Below are positions 18,628 to 28,100 of a stretch of 64,000 nucleotides of DNA, one piece after another; within the stretch, counting starts at the first letter, position 1; every line of letters begins with the position of its first letter. Origin of the DNA: Mycolicibacter engbaekii (lineage in GTDB: Bacteria; Actinomycetota; Actinomycetes; Mycobacteriales; Mycobacteriaceae); NCBI RefSeq assembly GCF_002101585.1, contig NZ_LQOT01000043.1:41776-105775 (forward strand), read 5' to 3'. Below the pieces are notes generated by a model that did not search any database, was not told where the DNA came from, and was given only the letters and a program-made list of their open reading frames with translations. The translations under genes were made by a program, and so were the position numbers.

Positions 18628-19968
18628 GTGTCAGAGATCAAACGCGGTAGCGCGGCGCGCAATGCGAAGCTGGCCAGCCTGCCCGTCGGCTTCGCCGGAC
18701 GGGCAGCGCTCGGGTTCGGGAAGCGGTTGACCGGCAAGTCCAAGGACGACGTCACTGCCGAGCTCATGGAGAAGGCCGCCAACCAGCTGTTCACCGTCCT
18801 GGGTGAGCTCAAGGGCGGCGCCATGAAGGTGGGCCAGGCCCTGTCGGTGATGGAAGCAGCCATCCCCGAACAGTTCGGCGAGCCCTACCGGGAGGCGCTG
18901 ACCAAGCTGCAGAAGGACGCGCCCCCGCTGCCCGCGGACAAGGTGCATCGGGTGCTCGACGCCCAGCTGGGCACCAAGTGGCGGGAACGATTCACCGAGT
19001 TCGACGACACCCCGATCGCCTCGGCCAGCATCGGGCAGGTGCACAAGGCCGTGTGGGCCGACGGCCGCCCGGTAGCGGTCAAGATCCAGTACCCTGGCGC
19101 CGACGAGGCGCTGCGCGCGGACCTGAAGACGATTCGCCGGTTGACCGGCGTCTTCAAGCAGCTGGCGCCCGGCGTGGATGTCAAGGCCGTCGTCGACGAG
19201 TTGATCGAGCGCACCGAGATGGAGCTGGACTACCGGCTGGAGGCCGACAACCAGCGCATCTTCGCCAAGGCCTACGCCGGCCACCCGCACTTCCTCATCC
19301 CCAACGTGGTGGCCAGTGCCCCCAAGACGGTGATCCAGGAGTGGATCGACGGCATCGGCATGGGCGAGATCATCCGCAACGGCACAGTCGAGCAGCGTGA
19401 CCTGATGGGCACCCGGCTGGCGGAATTCACCTGGGACGCGGCCCGCCGGCTGGAGCTGATCCACGGCGACGCGCACCCCGGCAACTTCATGCTGCTGCCC
19501 GACGGCCGGATGGGCATCATCGACTTCGGCGCGGTCGCGCCCCTGCCCGGCGGGTTCCCCCCGGAACTGGGTGCGGCCGTGCGGTTTGCCCATGACGGTG
19601 ACTACGACAAGGTCATCGCGGTCATGCGCCAGGGCGGCTTCATCCAGAAGGGTCAGGACGTCTCCGTGCGCGAGATCGACGAGATGCTGCGCCAGCACGT
19701 CGAACCGGTCCAGGTCGAGGTGTTCCACTACACCCGCAGGTGGCTGATGCGGATGGCCGGCAAGCAGCTGGAGCGGCCGGTGGAGCAGCTCAAGACCGCC
19801 CGCCAGCTGGACCTGCCGCCCAAGCTGGCGATGCCGATGCGGGTGCTCGGCTCCACCACGGCGATCCTGTGCCAGCTCGACGCGCATGTGCCGACCAGGC
19901 GGATCTCCGAGGAACTGGTGCCGGGCTTCGCCCACCCCGAAGAGGTCCTGGCCGAGCCGTCGGCCTGA
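18628..19968 (+). CDS. ABC1/UbiB-type atypical kinase (Rv3197 type)
   Basis: A 446-residue member of the ABC1/ADCK/UbiB protein-kinase-like family. The KxGQ signature region is LKGGAMKVGQALS, the alanine-rich nucleotide loop ASASIGQVHKA, the lysine VAVKIQYPG, and the catalytic and metal motifs HGDAHPGNF and IIDFGAV. All kinase-like residues are present. The family supports isoprenoid quinone metabolism and other ATP-dependent roles. The GTG start at 18628 gives SEIKRGSAARNAKL, matching the mycobacterial protein; no Shine-Dalgarno sequence is seen. It converges on whiB7 with only 11 bases between stops; in M. tuberculosis this gene is reported to belong to the WhiB7 regulon. Confidence 0.92.
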   Translation: MSEIKRGSAARNAKLASLPVGFAGRAALGFGKRLTGKSKDDVTAELMEKAANQLFTVLGELKGGAMKVGQALSVMEAAIPEQFGEPYREALTKLQKDAPPLPADKVHRVLDAQLGTKWRERFTEFDDTPIASASIGQVHKAVWADGRPVAVKIQYPGADEALRADLKTIRRLTGVFKQLAPGVDVKAVVDELIERTEMELDYRLEADNQRIFAKAYAGHPHFLIPNVVASAPKTVIQEWIDGIGMGEIIRNGTVEQRDLMGTRLAEFTWDAARRLELIHGDAHPGNFMLLPDGRMGIIDFGAVAPLPGGFPPELGAAVRFAHDGDYDKVIAVMRQGGFIQKGQDVSVREIDEMLRQHVEPVQVEVFHYTRRWLMRMAGKQLERPVEQLKTARQLDLPPKLAMPMRVLGSTTAILCQLDAHVPTRRISEELVPGFAHPEEVLAEPSA

Positions 19969-19979
19969 GCCTGCCGGAC

Positions 19980-20225
19980 CTAGGCGGCCAGGGGCTGCTT
20001 ACGTGGCCGGCCGCGGGGCCGCTTGCGGCCCACCACGTTGCCCCGGTCGAGGATCTCGCCGCCCCAGACGCCCCACGGTTCGCCGCGCTGCAACGCCGCT
20101 GCGAGGCACTGCTCGCGAATCGGGCACCCAGCGCAGCGCCCCTTGGCCCGCTCCAGGTCGGCCGGGTTCTCGGCGAACCACAGGTCGGGGTCGCCCGTGC
20201 ACGGCAGCTGAAGTGTTCTCGACAT
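19980..20225 (-). CDS. whiB7: Transcriptional regulator WhiB7
   Basis: An 81-residue WhiB protein. Four cysteines (C9, C31, C34, C40) in a C-x21-CxxC-x5-C array bind a 4Fe-4S cluster, GEPWGVWGG is the sigma-factor-contacting turn, and GRPRK near the C-terminus is the AT-hook that identifies WhiB7. WhiB7 pairs with SigA to activate intrinsic antibiotic-resistance genes in response to ribosome-targeting drugs. The start at 20225 fits the length of the family; the open frame runs further upstream but that part belongs to the leader. About 245 bases of regulated leader precede it (see the upstream ORF, terminator and promoter entries). Confidence 0.96.
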   Translation of the reverse strand: MSRTLQLPCTGDPDLWFAENPADLERAKGRCAGCPIREQCLAAALQRGEPWGVWGGEILDRGNVVGRKRPRGRPRKQPLAA

Positions 20226-20291
20226 GGTGTACCTGCTTTCCGGTCGGCTCGTGATGGTCGGATCCGGGCCGGAAGGCGGGCTGGCCGAAAA

Positions 20292-20328
20292 CAAAAAAAT
20301 GACCACGGATCCTGGTTGGGTCCGTGGC
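20292..20328 (-). terminator. Attenuator terminator in the whiB7 leader
   Basis: On the minus strand, CCACGGACCC pairs with GGATCCGTGG (one mismatch, five-base loop) and is followed by seven T. It lies between the upstream ORF and whiB7, so it would stop transcription before whiB7 unless an alternative fold forms. The upstream ORF contains GTCCGTG (20373-20379), which is complementary to the 5' arm CACGGAC and could act as antiterminator. Confidence 0.85.
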
Positions 20329-20354
20329 CATCGGGTGGCTGGGGCGAAGCGGCC

Positions 20355-20468
20355 CTAAGGCGAACCCCGATGCACGGACTCGGCGGCGGCGTGACGCGCC
20401 GCCGCCTGGGCAGCGGCGCCATGGCGCGCGCCGGCCGGGCGTACCCACAGGACGCTGATCGTGGTCAT
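20355..20468 (-). CDS. whiB7 upstream ORF (37-residue leader peptide)
   Basis: A 37-codon open frame (MTTISVLWVRPAG..., ending SVHRGSP) that starts about two bases after the predicted transcription start and stops 27 bases before the attenuator terminator. An upstream ORF plus terminator controlling whiB7 is known in other mycobacteria; slow translation under ribosome inhibitors allows read-through. Here codons 30-32 contain the GTCCGTG element complementary to the terminator arm. No Shine-Dalgarno sequence is present, so translation would be leaderless. Confidence 0.75.
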   Translation of the reverse strand: MTTISVLWVRPAGARHGAAAQAAARHAAAESVHRGSP

Positions 20469-20476
20469 GGGTTCGA

Positions 20477-20514
20477 AGGGTAACCGCTGGGTGCACCGGC
20501 CCACAACCGAATTT
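20477..20514 (-). promoter_or_regulatory. WhiB7-type autoregulated promoter
   Basis: Minus-strand elements: an AT block AAATT, three bases, -35 TTGTGG (20501-20506), an 18-base spacer, and -10 TACCCT (20477-20482). An AT-rich block directly upstream of the -35 is the known WhiB7 target arrangement. The predicted transcription start is near 20470. It sits in the short gap after the uvrD2 stop. Confidence 0.72.
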
Positions 20515-20529
20515 CCTCCAGCACCGCGG

Positions 20530-22653
20530 TCAGCCCCGGTTGCGGATCATCTCCAGCACGTCGGAGCCGAACTGTTCCAGCTTGCGCGCTCCGATACCCG
20601 GAATGGCCACCAAGGCGGCCTCGTCGCCGGGCAGCATCTCGGCGATCGCGGTCAAGGTGTTGTCGGAAAAGACGATGTAGGCGGGCACTTTCAGCTCGGT
20701 GGCGGTCCGCAGTCGCCAGTCCTTGAGGGCCACCAGCAGGTCGGTGTCGACGTCTGCGGCGCAGGTCTCGCAGCGGCTGAGCATGATGGCCGCCGGAGTG
20801 ACCAGCGCCTTGTTGCAGACACGGCAGTGTTTTGGGGCACCACGGGACCGGCGCTTGGCCGGTGCGGTGGAGGCGTCGGCCTGCGGAGCGATACCGCTGA
20901 GGAAGCGCGACGGTTTACGGCCGGCCCGACCGCCCGGGGCGCGGGCCAGCGCCCAGCTCAGGGTCAGGTGAATCCGGGCCCGGGTCACCCCCACATACAG
21001 CAGGCGGCGCTCCTCCTCGACCGCCTCACTGTCGGCGCCGTGGGCCAGGGCATGGGAGATGGGCAGCGTGCCGTCGGCCAGGCCGACCAGAAACACCGCG
21101 TCCCACTCCAGCCCCTTGGCGGCGTGCAGCGACGCCAGGGTGACCCCCTGCACCGTCGGTGGGTGCCGGGAGTCGGCGCGTACCCGCAGTTCGGCGACCA
21201 GCCCGGGCAGGTCGAGGTCGGGTCGCTGGGCCACCTCGTCGTCGACCAGTTCGGCCAGCGCGCCCAGCGCCTCCCAGCGCTCGCGCGCCGTGGCCCCGCT
21301 CGGTGGTTCGGCGGTCAGGCCAAGCGGTTCGAGAATGCCGCGCACCAGGACCGACAGCGCCGGCCCGCTGCCCCCGGCTTCGCCGCGCGCGCCCTCTCGT
21401 TCCGCGGCCCGCTGCAGGGCGACCAGCGCCTGGCGGATCTCCTGGCGGGTGAAGAACCCCTCGCCGCCGCGGACCTGGTAGGCGACCCCGGCCTCGGTGA
21501 GAGCCTCCTCGTAGACCTCGGACTGCGCGTTGATCCGGTACAGCACGGCGATCTCGGCCGGCGCGACGCCGTCGTGGATCAGCCGGGCGATGGATTTGGC
21601 CGCCGCGGTGGCCTCGGCGACCTCGTCGGGGTATTCCCGAAAGACCGGTGCCGGGCCGGACTCGCGCTGACCGATCAGTTTCAGCTTGCTGCCGGCCACC
21701 CGCCCCCGGGCGGCGGCGATCACCCGATTGGCCAACGACACCACCTCGGGGGTGGAGCGGTAGTCGCGTTCCAGGCGTACCAGGACCGCGTCGGGGAACC
21801 GGCGGGTGAAGTCCAGCAGGTAGCGCGGCGAGGCTCCGGTGAACGAGTAGATGGTCTGGTTGGCGTCGCCGACCACGGTCAGGTCGTCGCGCTCCCCCAG
21901 CCAGGCCGACAACACGCGCTGCTGCAGCGGCGTGACGTCCTGGTATTCGTCGACGACGAAGCAGCGGTAGCGATCCCGGAATTCCGCGGCCACCGCCGCG
22001 TCGTTCTCGATGGCCGCGGCGGTGTGCAGCAGAAGGTCGTCGAAGTCGAGCATCGCCACCTCGCCGCGGGCCTTGAGCGCCTCGTAACCGGCGTAGACGT
22101 CGGCCAGCTTCGCCGCGTCCAACGGGATGTCCCGGCCGGCTGCGGCCACCGCCCCGGGATACTGTTCCGGCCCGATCAGCGAGGCCTTGGCCCATTCGAT
22201 CTCGCCGGCCACGTCGCGTACGTCGTCGTTGCTCAGCCGCAGGCCGGCGTGCCCGGCGGCGCGAGCAACCACCCCGAACTTGCGGTCCAGCAGCTCCCAG
22301 GCGGTGTCGCCGACCACCCGCGGCCAGAAGTAGCGCAGTTGCCGGCGAGCGGCCGCGTGGAAGGTCAGCGCCTGCACTCCGGCGACGCCGGCGGCCGCTC
22401 CCCCACCGGCCGCCGCGCCCAGCGCACGCAGCCGTGACCGCATCTCGCCGGCGGCACGCTGGGTGAACGTCACCGCCAACACCTGGCTGGGCGCGACGTG
22501 ACCGGCGGCGACCAGCTGGGCGATCCGGTGGGTGATGGTGCGGGTCTTGCCGGTTCCGGCCCCGGCGAGCACGCACACCGGGCCGCGGGGCGCCAGTACC
22601 GCAGCGCGCTGCTCCTCGTCCAGGCCGGCGATGAGCGCATCCATGGCGTCCAT
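20530..22653 (-). CDS. uvrD2: ATP-dependent DNA helicase UvrD2
   Basis: A superfamily 1A 3'-5' DNA helicase of about 707 residues. The Walker [13 protein letters not shown] lies near the N-terminus, followed by the Q-motif and 1A regions, the Walker B VVDEYQDV, and [14 protein letters not shown]. The C-terminal part has a tetracysteine zinc motif (CRVCNKA with SRCETC) and an HRDC domain ending [16 protein letters not shown], the domain set of mycobacterial UvrD2, an essential helicase. The ATG at 22653 has GGAGG eleven bases upstream; the GTG at 22665 directly abuts that GGAGG and is less likely. The strand is opposite to mrx1, with a divergent promoter region between. Confidence 0.95.
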   Translation of the reverse strand: MDAMDALIAGLDEEQRAAVLAPRGPVCVLAGAGTGKTRTITHRIAQLVAAGHVAPSQVLAVTFTQRAAGEMRSRLRALGAAAGGGAAAGVAGVQALTFHAAARRQLRYFWPRVVGDTAWELLDRKFGVVARAAGHAGLRLSNDDVRDVAGEIEWAKASLIGPEQYPGAVAAAGRDIPLDAAKLADVYAGYEALKARGEVAMLDFDDLLLHTAAAIENDAAVAAEFRDRYRCFVVDEYQDVTPLQQRVLSAWLGERDDLTVVGDANQTIYSFTGASPRYLLDFTRRFPDAVLVRLERDYRSTPEVVSLANRVIAAARGRVAGSKLKLIGQRESGPAPVFREYPDEVAEATAAAKSIARLIHDGVAPAEIAVLYRINAQSEVYEEALTEAGVAYQVRGGEGFFTRQEIRQALVALQRAAEREGARGEAGGSGPALSVLVRGILEPLGLTAEPPSGATARERWEALGALAELVDDEVAQRPDLDLPGLVAELRVRADSRHPPTVQGVTLASLHAAKGLEWDAVFLVGLADGTLPISHALAHGADSEAVEEERRLLYVGVTRARIHLTLSWALARAPGGRAGRKPSRFLSGIAPQADASTAPAKRRSRGAPKHCRVCNKALVTPAAIMLSRCETCAADVDTDLLVALKDWRLRTATELKVPAYIVFSDNTLTAIAEMLPGDEAALVAIPGIGARKLEQFGSDVLEMIRNRG

Positions 22654-22691
22654 CTTGGCAGGCACCTCCGACGACCCCTGACGCCGATTCG

Positions 22692-22718
22692 AGGAATCCC
22701 TACCCGACCGACTACGTT
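22692..22718 (+). promoter_or_regulatory. SigH-type promoter of mrx1
   Basis: GGAAT (22693-22697), 18 bases, then GTT (22716-22718), matching the GGAA(C/T)-N18/19-GTT consensus of the SigH/SigR family. The predicted start lies only a few bases before the mrx1 ATG at 22728, which lacks a Shine-Dalgarno sequence. SigH is encoded in this window. Confidence 0.6.
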
Positions 22719-22727
22719 TGGACAGTT

Positions 22728-22976
22728 ATGAACCAGCTCGTGATGTACACCACCCGGTGGTGCGGCTATTGCCGGCAGCTCAAAGCGGCGCTGAAGAAGC
22801 TCGAGATCCCCTACGAGGAGATCGACATCGAGCTCGACCCCACCGCCGCGGAGTTCGTCGCCTCGGCCAACGGGGGCAACCGCACGGTGCCCACGCTGCG
22901 CTTCGCCGACGGCTCCACGCTGACCAACCCCACCGGGCGTGAGGTCAAGGCGAAGCTGGAAAGCCTCGGCGGCTAG
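22728..22976 (+). CDS. mrx1: Mycoredoxin Mrx1 (glutaredoxin-like)
   Basis: An 82-residue glutaredoxin-fold protein with active site WCGYC (C12, C15), cis-proline TVPT and FADGSTLTNP, as in actinobacterial mycoredoxin-1. Mrx1 reduces mycothiol-mixed disulfides on proteins (deglutathionylase-like role) in the cytosol. It starts at ATG 22728 immediately downstream of a SigH-type promoter and probably gives a leaderless mRNA. It is convergent with nudC, with 9 bases between. Confidence 0.95.
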   Translation: MNQLVMYTTRWCGYCRQLKAALKKLEIPYEEIDIELDPTAAEFVASANGGNRTVPTLRFADGSTLTNPTGREVKAKLESLGG

Positions 22977-22985
22977 AACCGGCGC

Positions 22986-23912
22986 TCAGCCCGATTCGGC
23001 CCAGGACTCGATGATCGTCCGGGCAATCGAGATCGAGCCGGGCAGAAGCAGTTTCGCATTCGGATCGCCGTTGTTCCAGGCGCCGGCGGACAGCGCTGCC
23101 CGCACCTCGTCGCGGGTGAACCACGCCGCCTCGGTGATCTCGCCGTCGCTGAAGGCAAAGGTCTGCCCCGGGTCGGCGACGGCGTGGAAGCCGACCATCA
23201 GCGAGCGGGGGAACGGCCACGGCTGGCTGCCCAGGTAAGTCACGTCGCGAACCGTCAGCCCGATCTCTTCGTGGACTTCACGGACCACGCAGGCCTCGAA
23301 GGATTCGCCCGCTTCGACGAACCCGGCCAGCAGCGAGAACATCCGCAGCGGCCAGTTGTGCTGCCGGGCCAGCACCACCCGGTCGGCCCCGTCATGCACC
23401 AGACAGATCACCGCGGGATCGATTCTGGGGAACTCCTCGGCGCCGGTGATCGGATTGACCCGCGCCCATCCCCCGCGCGCCGGCTTGGTCGGTGTGCCGT
23501 CGACCGGCGAAAACGTGGCATTCTCATGCCAATTCAGCAACGCGATAGCCGAAGACACCAGCTGGGCGCTGACGTCGTCGATGACGTCGCCCACGGAACG
23601 GATGTCCAGCACCGAAACGTCGGCCCCGGGCGGGGCCGGCAGCGCCGCACGCACGGCCCAGACGTGCCGGCCGTCGGCGATGCGGCCCAGGAACACCGCA
23701 TCCGGGGGCGGGGTGTCGCCCAGCTCTGCTGCCTGCTGCAGCACCACCCGTCCGTCGGCGACCAGAACCTGATTGCGGCGATCGACCCGCAGCAGCGCGG
23801 CCTGCTGCCATCCGGCGGCGGCCGCGTCGGTGTCGGTGCGCAACTGGTCGGCGCGGTCGGCCCCGATCCGCGACAGCAGGGGTACCTGGCGCAGTTCGAA
23901 GGTGCCCATCAT
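22986..23912 (-). CDS. nudC: NAD(H) pyrophosphatase NudC
   Basis: A 308-residue Nudix hydrolase that cleaves NAD(H) (and NAD-capped RNA 5' ends in other bacteria). The Nudix box is complete (GFVEAGESFEACVVREVHEE) and the NudC array SQPWPFPRSLM follows it. The zinc-ribbon cysteines of E. coli NudC, expected between the two domains near HENATFSPVDG, are absent, which I recall as normal for mycobacterial NudC. ATG 23912 or 23909 may be used. It is followed on the same strand by the channel gene upstream at 25059 (70-base gap). Confidence 0.93.
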   Translation of the reverse strand: MMGTFELRQVPLLSRIGADRADQLRTDTDAAAAGWQQAALLRVDRRNQVLVADGRVVLQQAAELGDTPPPDAVFLGRIADGRHVWAVRAALPAPPGADVSVLDIRSVGDVIDDVSAQLVSSAIALLNWHENATFSPVDGTPTKPARGGWARVNPITGAEEFPRIDPAVICLVHDGADRVVLARQHNWPLRMFSLLAGFVEAGESFEACVVREVHEEIGLTVRDVTYLGSQPWPFPRSLMVGFHAVADPGQTFAFSDGEITEAAWFTRDEVRAALSAGAWNNGDPNAKLLLPGSISIARTIIESWAESG

Positions 23913-23982
23913 CGACCCCCGCGCCGCGCCGTCACCGGCATGCGGGCGGTCCCGGCGGCCGGCGTGGCCGCGCCTGCGGCCG

Positions 23983-25059
23983 TCACTGGTTGCCCACCGT
24001 ACGCACGTAGAGCAACCGGTCGCCGGCCTCGATCACATCCACCTCCGGGGTGTCCAGGCGCAGCAGACGCCCGTCGCGGACCACGGCCAGCACGATCTCG
24101 TTGAGGTGCTTGGCCGACCCGCCGACCTCTTGCTGCTCCACCGGCCGTTCGGCGATGGCGTAGCCGGCGTCGGGGGTCAGCAGGTCTTCGATGATCTCGA
24201 CCACGTTGGGCGTGGTGGTCGCGATACCGAGCAGCCGTCCGGCGGTCTCCGAGGACACCACCACCGAGTTGGCCCCGGACTGCTCCAGCAGGTGCTGGTT
24301 CTCGGCCTCCCGGATCGCCGCGACGATGGTGGCCTGCGGCGCGATCTCCCGGGCCGTCAGGGTGACCAGCGCCGCGGTGGCGTCCGAACCGGTGGCCACC
24401 ACGATTGCCGCCGCGCGCTGGGCGCTGGCCAGCCGCAGCACATCCGACCTGGTCGCGTCGCCGTCGACGGTCACCAGCCCGGCGCTCTTGGCGCGGTCGA
24501 GCACGGCGCGGTCGCTGTCCACCACGACGATGTCGCTGGGGGTGGTCTCGTCGTCGCCGAGCATCGCGGCGATCGCGGTCTTGCCCTTGGTGCCATAGCC
24601 GATGACGATGGTGTGGTCGCGCACTCTTCTCCTCCATCGCTGAATGCGGAATGCCTGCTGCGACGTCTCGGTGAACGCCTCCACGGTCGTTCCGACCAGC
24701 AGGATCAGGAAGGCGATCCGCAGCGGGGTGATGATCAAGACGTTGATCATGCGGGCGAACTCGGTGATGGGCGTGATGTCGCCGTACCCCGTCGTCGACA
24801 GGGTCACCGCCGAGTAATAGAGGCAGTCCAGAAAGGTCAACCGGTCGCCTTGGACGTCCTGGTAGCCGTCGCGGTCGACGTAGACGAGCAGCGTGGACAC
24901 CAGCAGCGCCGCCAGGGCAATGGCGGTGCGCCGGTAGACGATGCGGCCAGGACTGGAGCGCCCCTGGGGGATGCGCAGGACGCCGACGAGGGCGTGGCTG
25001 GGCTGGGCGGTCAGCGTCTCATCGAGACGACGCAGCCGCCGCCAGCTAGCTCCCGCCAC
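23983..25059 (-). CDS. Potassium-channel-like protein with RCK (TrkA) domains (Rv3200c type)
   Basis: A 358-residue membrane protein: two transmembrane helices (about residues 43-60 and 105-127) flank a pore loop with the selectivity filter TTGYGD (residues 89-94). It then has a cytosolic RCK_N domain with the nucleotide-binding glycine motif VIGYGTKGKTAI (about 145-160) and a C-terminal TrkA_C domain (about 285-355). This is the layout of ligand-gated prokaryotic K+ channels such as MthK. The gating ligand is unknown. It lies between nudC and adnB on the same strand. Confidence 0.93.
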   Translation of the reverse strand: MAGASWRRLRRLDETLTAQPSHALVGVLRIPQGRSSPGRIVYRRTAIALAALLVSTLLVYVDRDGYQDVQGDRLTFLDCLYYSAVTLSTTGYGDITPITEFARMINVLIITPLRIAFLILLVGTTVEAFTETSQQAFRIQRWRRRVRDHTIVIGYGTKGKTAIAAMLGDDETTPSDIVVVDSDRAVLDRAKSAGLVTVDGDATRSDVLRLASAQRAAAIVVATGSDATAALVTLTAREIAPQATIVAAIREAENQHLLEQSGANSVVVSSETAGRLLGIATTTPNVVEIIEDLLTPDAGYAIAERPVEQQEVGGSAKHLNEIVLAVVRDGRLLRLDTPEVDVIEAGDRLLYVRTVGNQ

Positions 25060-25115
25060 GGTGGGCGGTCATCGGTCGCACCTGACGCACGGACCCACTG
25101 TAGCCACCCGCGCCG

Positions 25116-28100
25116 TCAGTCGGTGAGCAGCGCGGCCAGCTCGGCCAGTTCGGGCAGATCGTCGGGCACGACGGTGGTCCCGGACCGCACGTAGTGGAAG
25201 GCGGCCCGCACCTGAGCTTCCGGGCAGCCGGTCATCGCCGCCCAGGCCAGCCGGTAGACGCCGAGCTGGACCGCGGCGTGCCGGCGCGCCTCCGGCCCGT
25301 CCGGAGCAGCACCGGTTTTCCAATCCACCACGGTGACACCGCCGTCCGGGTCGGCAAAGACCGCGTCAATGCGGCCGCGCACCACGCGGCTGCCGATCGC
25401 CATCTCGAAGGGCACCTCCACGGCGACCGGACTGCGGGCAGCCCACGCCGAGTCCAGGAAGGCCTCCTGCAGGCGGGCCAGCTCCTGCGCATCGGCACGG
25501 GCGGTGTCGGCGTCGGCGGCACCGGGCAGGTCCTCCAATTCGAAGAGCCGCTCGGCCCCGAAGAGCCGCTGCACCCAGTCGTGGAACGCGGTGCCCAACA
25601 AGGCATGAGGGTCTGGTCTGGCGGGCAGCCGCCGGCTCAGGCGCTGCCCCGCCCCGGCCGGGTCGCGGCTCAACTCGACCAGGCCGCTCACCGAAAGCTG
25701 GCCGGGCAGGACGCCGGCGTGCCGCGTCGCCGCCGCCGACCGCTCCGCCAGCAGCGCCTCGACGTCGGCGGCCCAGGGGCTGTCGTCGTCGTGAGGTTCG
25801 CCGTCGCGCAACGCCGCGGCGACCAGAGCCGCACCGCGCTCGACGCCACCCCGCCGGCCGGCCAGTGGGTCCGCCGGCCAGATTCCCTCGGCGGCGGTGG
25901 CGCACAACGGGTTCTGCTCCCCCGCGGCCGGCTCCTGCGCCCAGTGCTCGATGACCCCACAGGGTGCACCGGCAGCAGCCGACTCATCGATCACCGCCTT
26001 GATCTCATCGAGGAAGGCCGACGGGCCACGTGGCTTGGTCTCGCCCATGCCCCAGTGGTGACCGGAGACCAGCAAGGTGTCCTCGGCCCGGGTGACGGCA
26101 ACGTAGAGCAACCGGCGCTCTTCATCGACCCGTCGCTGGTCCAGGCGGCGCTGATGTTCGGAGATCGCGTCGGTCAGCTGCTTTCGGTGGGTCACCGCAC
26201 CGGTGTCGAGAAGCGGGACGCCTTCGACGATCTCGGTGCCGGGCTGGGCCCGGTCACCGCGCAGAAGCGGTGGCAACTCGCCGACGTCGGACAGCCAGCT
26301 GCGGCGCGAGGCGGTCGACGGAAACACCCGTGACACCAGGTGCGGAACAGCGACCACCTGCCATTCCAGTCCCTTGGCCGCATGCACGGTGAGGATCTGC
26401 ACGCGGTCGGCGGCCACCGCCGGCGCGGCCGGGGCCAGCCCGTTCTCCACCACCGCTGCCGCGTCCAGGTAGGCGAGCAGCCCCGCCAGTGCACCGCCGC
26501 CTCCGGGGCCGGGCCCCCAGGACGACAGCCCGCCCTGCCCGGGCGCCGGCTTCGCCATCGCCTCGGCGTAACCGGCCACCACATCGGCGAAGGCGTCCAG
26601 CTGTTCGGTGCCGGATGCTCCCGCCGCCACCGGCTGCGCGGCGATCACTTCGCAGTCCAGGCCGAGCACCCGGCGCACCTCGGCGACCAAGTCGGGCAGC
26701 GGATGCCACAGATGGCTGCGCAGCATCGTCAGCTCTTCGCCGAGCGCGATGATGCGCCGGTAGCCGGTGGTCGAATAACGCTGCGCCGGGCCCGGATCGG
26801 CGAGGGCGTCGGCCAGACAGGGGGCGTCGATGTCGGACCCGGCGCCGGCGGCGATCTCTGCGGCAGAGGCCGGTGCACTGGCCACCTCGGGGCGGGCCAA
26901 CTCGGCGGCACGTCGCCACAGCGCGGCGATATCGGCGGCGCCCAGCCGCCAGCGCGATCCACTCAGCACGCGCAGGGCCGCCGCACCAGCCGTCGGCTCC
27001 TGGATCAGCCGCAGCATCGCGACCAGGTCGGCCACCTCCGGAATCGACAGCAGGCCCGCCAGCCCCACCACTTCCACCGGGACGCCGCGGGCACGGATCG
27101 CCTCGGCCAGCGGCGCAGCATCGGCATTGCGCCGCACCAGCACCGCGGCGGTGGGCGGGGCCACACCCTCGGCGGCGGCTTTGCCGTAGCGCTGCTGCAG
27201 GGCCTCGGCGACCCACTGCACTTCAGCGGCCACATCGCCCAGCAGCGCGACCCGCACGTCGCCCGGCGGGGCCGCCGGGCGGGGCCGCAGCGACTGCACC
27301 GTCACCGAGCGCCGGCGGGCCTCCTGGGATATCTCGTTGGCCAGGTGCAGCACTTCGGGCGGATTGCGCCAACTGGTCCGCAGCTCCAGGGTGGGCGCCG
27401 GGCTGCCGTCGGAGAGCGGGAAGTCGGTGGCGAATCGGGGCAGGTTGGTGGCCGAGGCGCCCCGCCAGCCGTAGATCGACTGGATGGGGTCGCCCACGGC
27501 GGTCAGGGCCAGGTCGTCGTCGGCGCCGCCCCCGAACAGCGACGACAGTGCGATGCGCTGGGCGTGCCCGGTGTCCTGGTACTCGTCGAGCAGGACCACC
27601 CGGTAGGTGGCGCGCAGCCGGGCACCGACGGTTTCGTTGGATTGCGCCAGGCGAGCGGCGGTGGACATCTGGGCGCCGAAGTCCATGGCCCGTTCGGCGC
27701 GCATGCGCTGGTGCAGTGCGTCGATCAACGGCACCAGCTCGGCCCGCTCGGTCTGGATGTCGAGCATCTTCAGCAGCGTCTGGTTGGGTTCGGCTCGCTG
27801 GCGCGGGCCCGGAGGCAGGGTATGCACCAGCCGCTCGAGCTCCCCATGGGTGTGGCGCAGCGCGTCGGTGTCCACCAGGTGTTCAGCCAGCTGGCCGGCC
27901 AGCCGCAACACCATGGCCGTGACCGCGGCGGGATCACGATCGGTGCGCAGTTCCCCCGGATAGCTGCTGACCACGTCGAAGGCCATCTGCCACAGCCCCG
28001 TCTCGGTGAGCAGCCGGGTGTCGGGCTCGATGCCGAGCAGCAGTCCGTGTTCGCGCAGCAGCGCCCCGGCGAAGGCGTGGTAGGTGCTCACGACGGGCGC

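Noticed and set aside
19980..20306. A 108-codon version of whiB7
   Set aside because: The extra N-terminus covers part of the regulated leader including terminator T-run; WhiB7 starts at 20225.
22986..23912. NudC broken because zinc cysteines are missing
   Set aside because: The frame is intact with full Nudix and SQPWPFPRS motifs; loss of the zinc site is usual for mycobacterial NudC as I recall.
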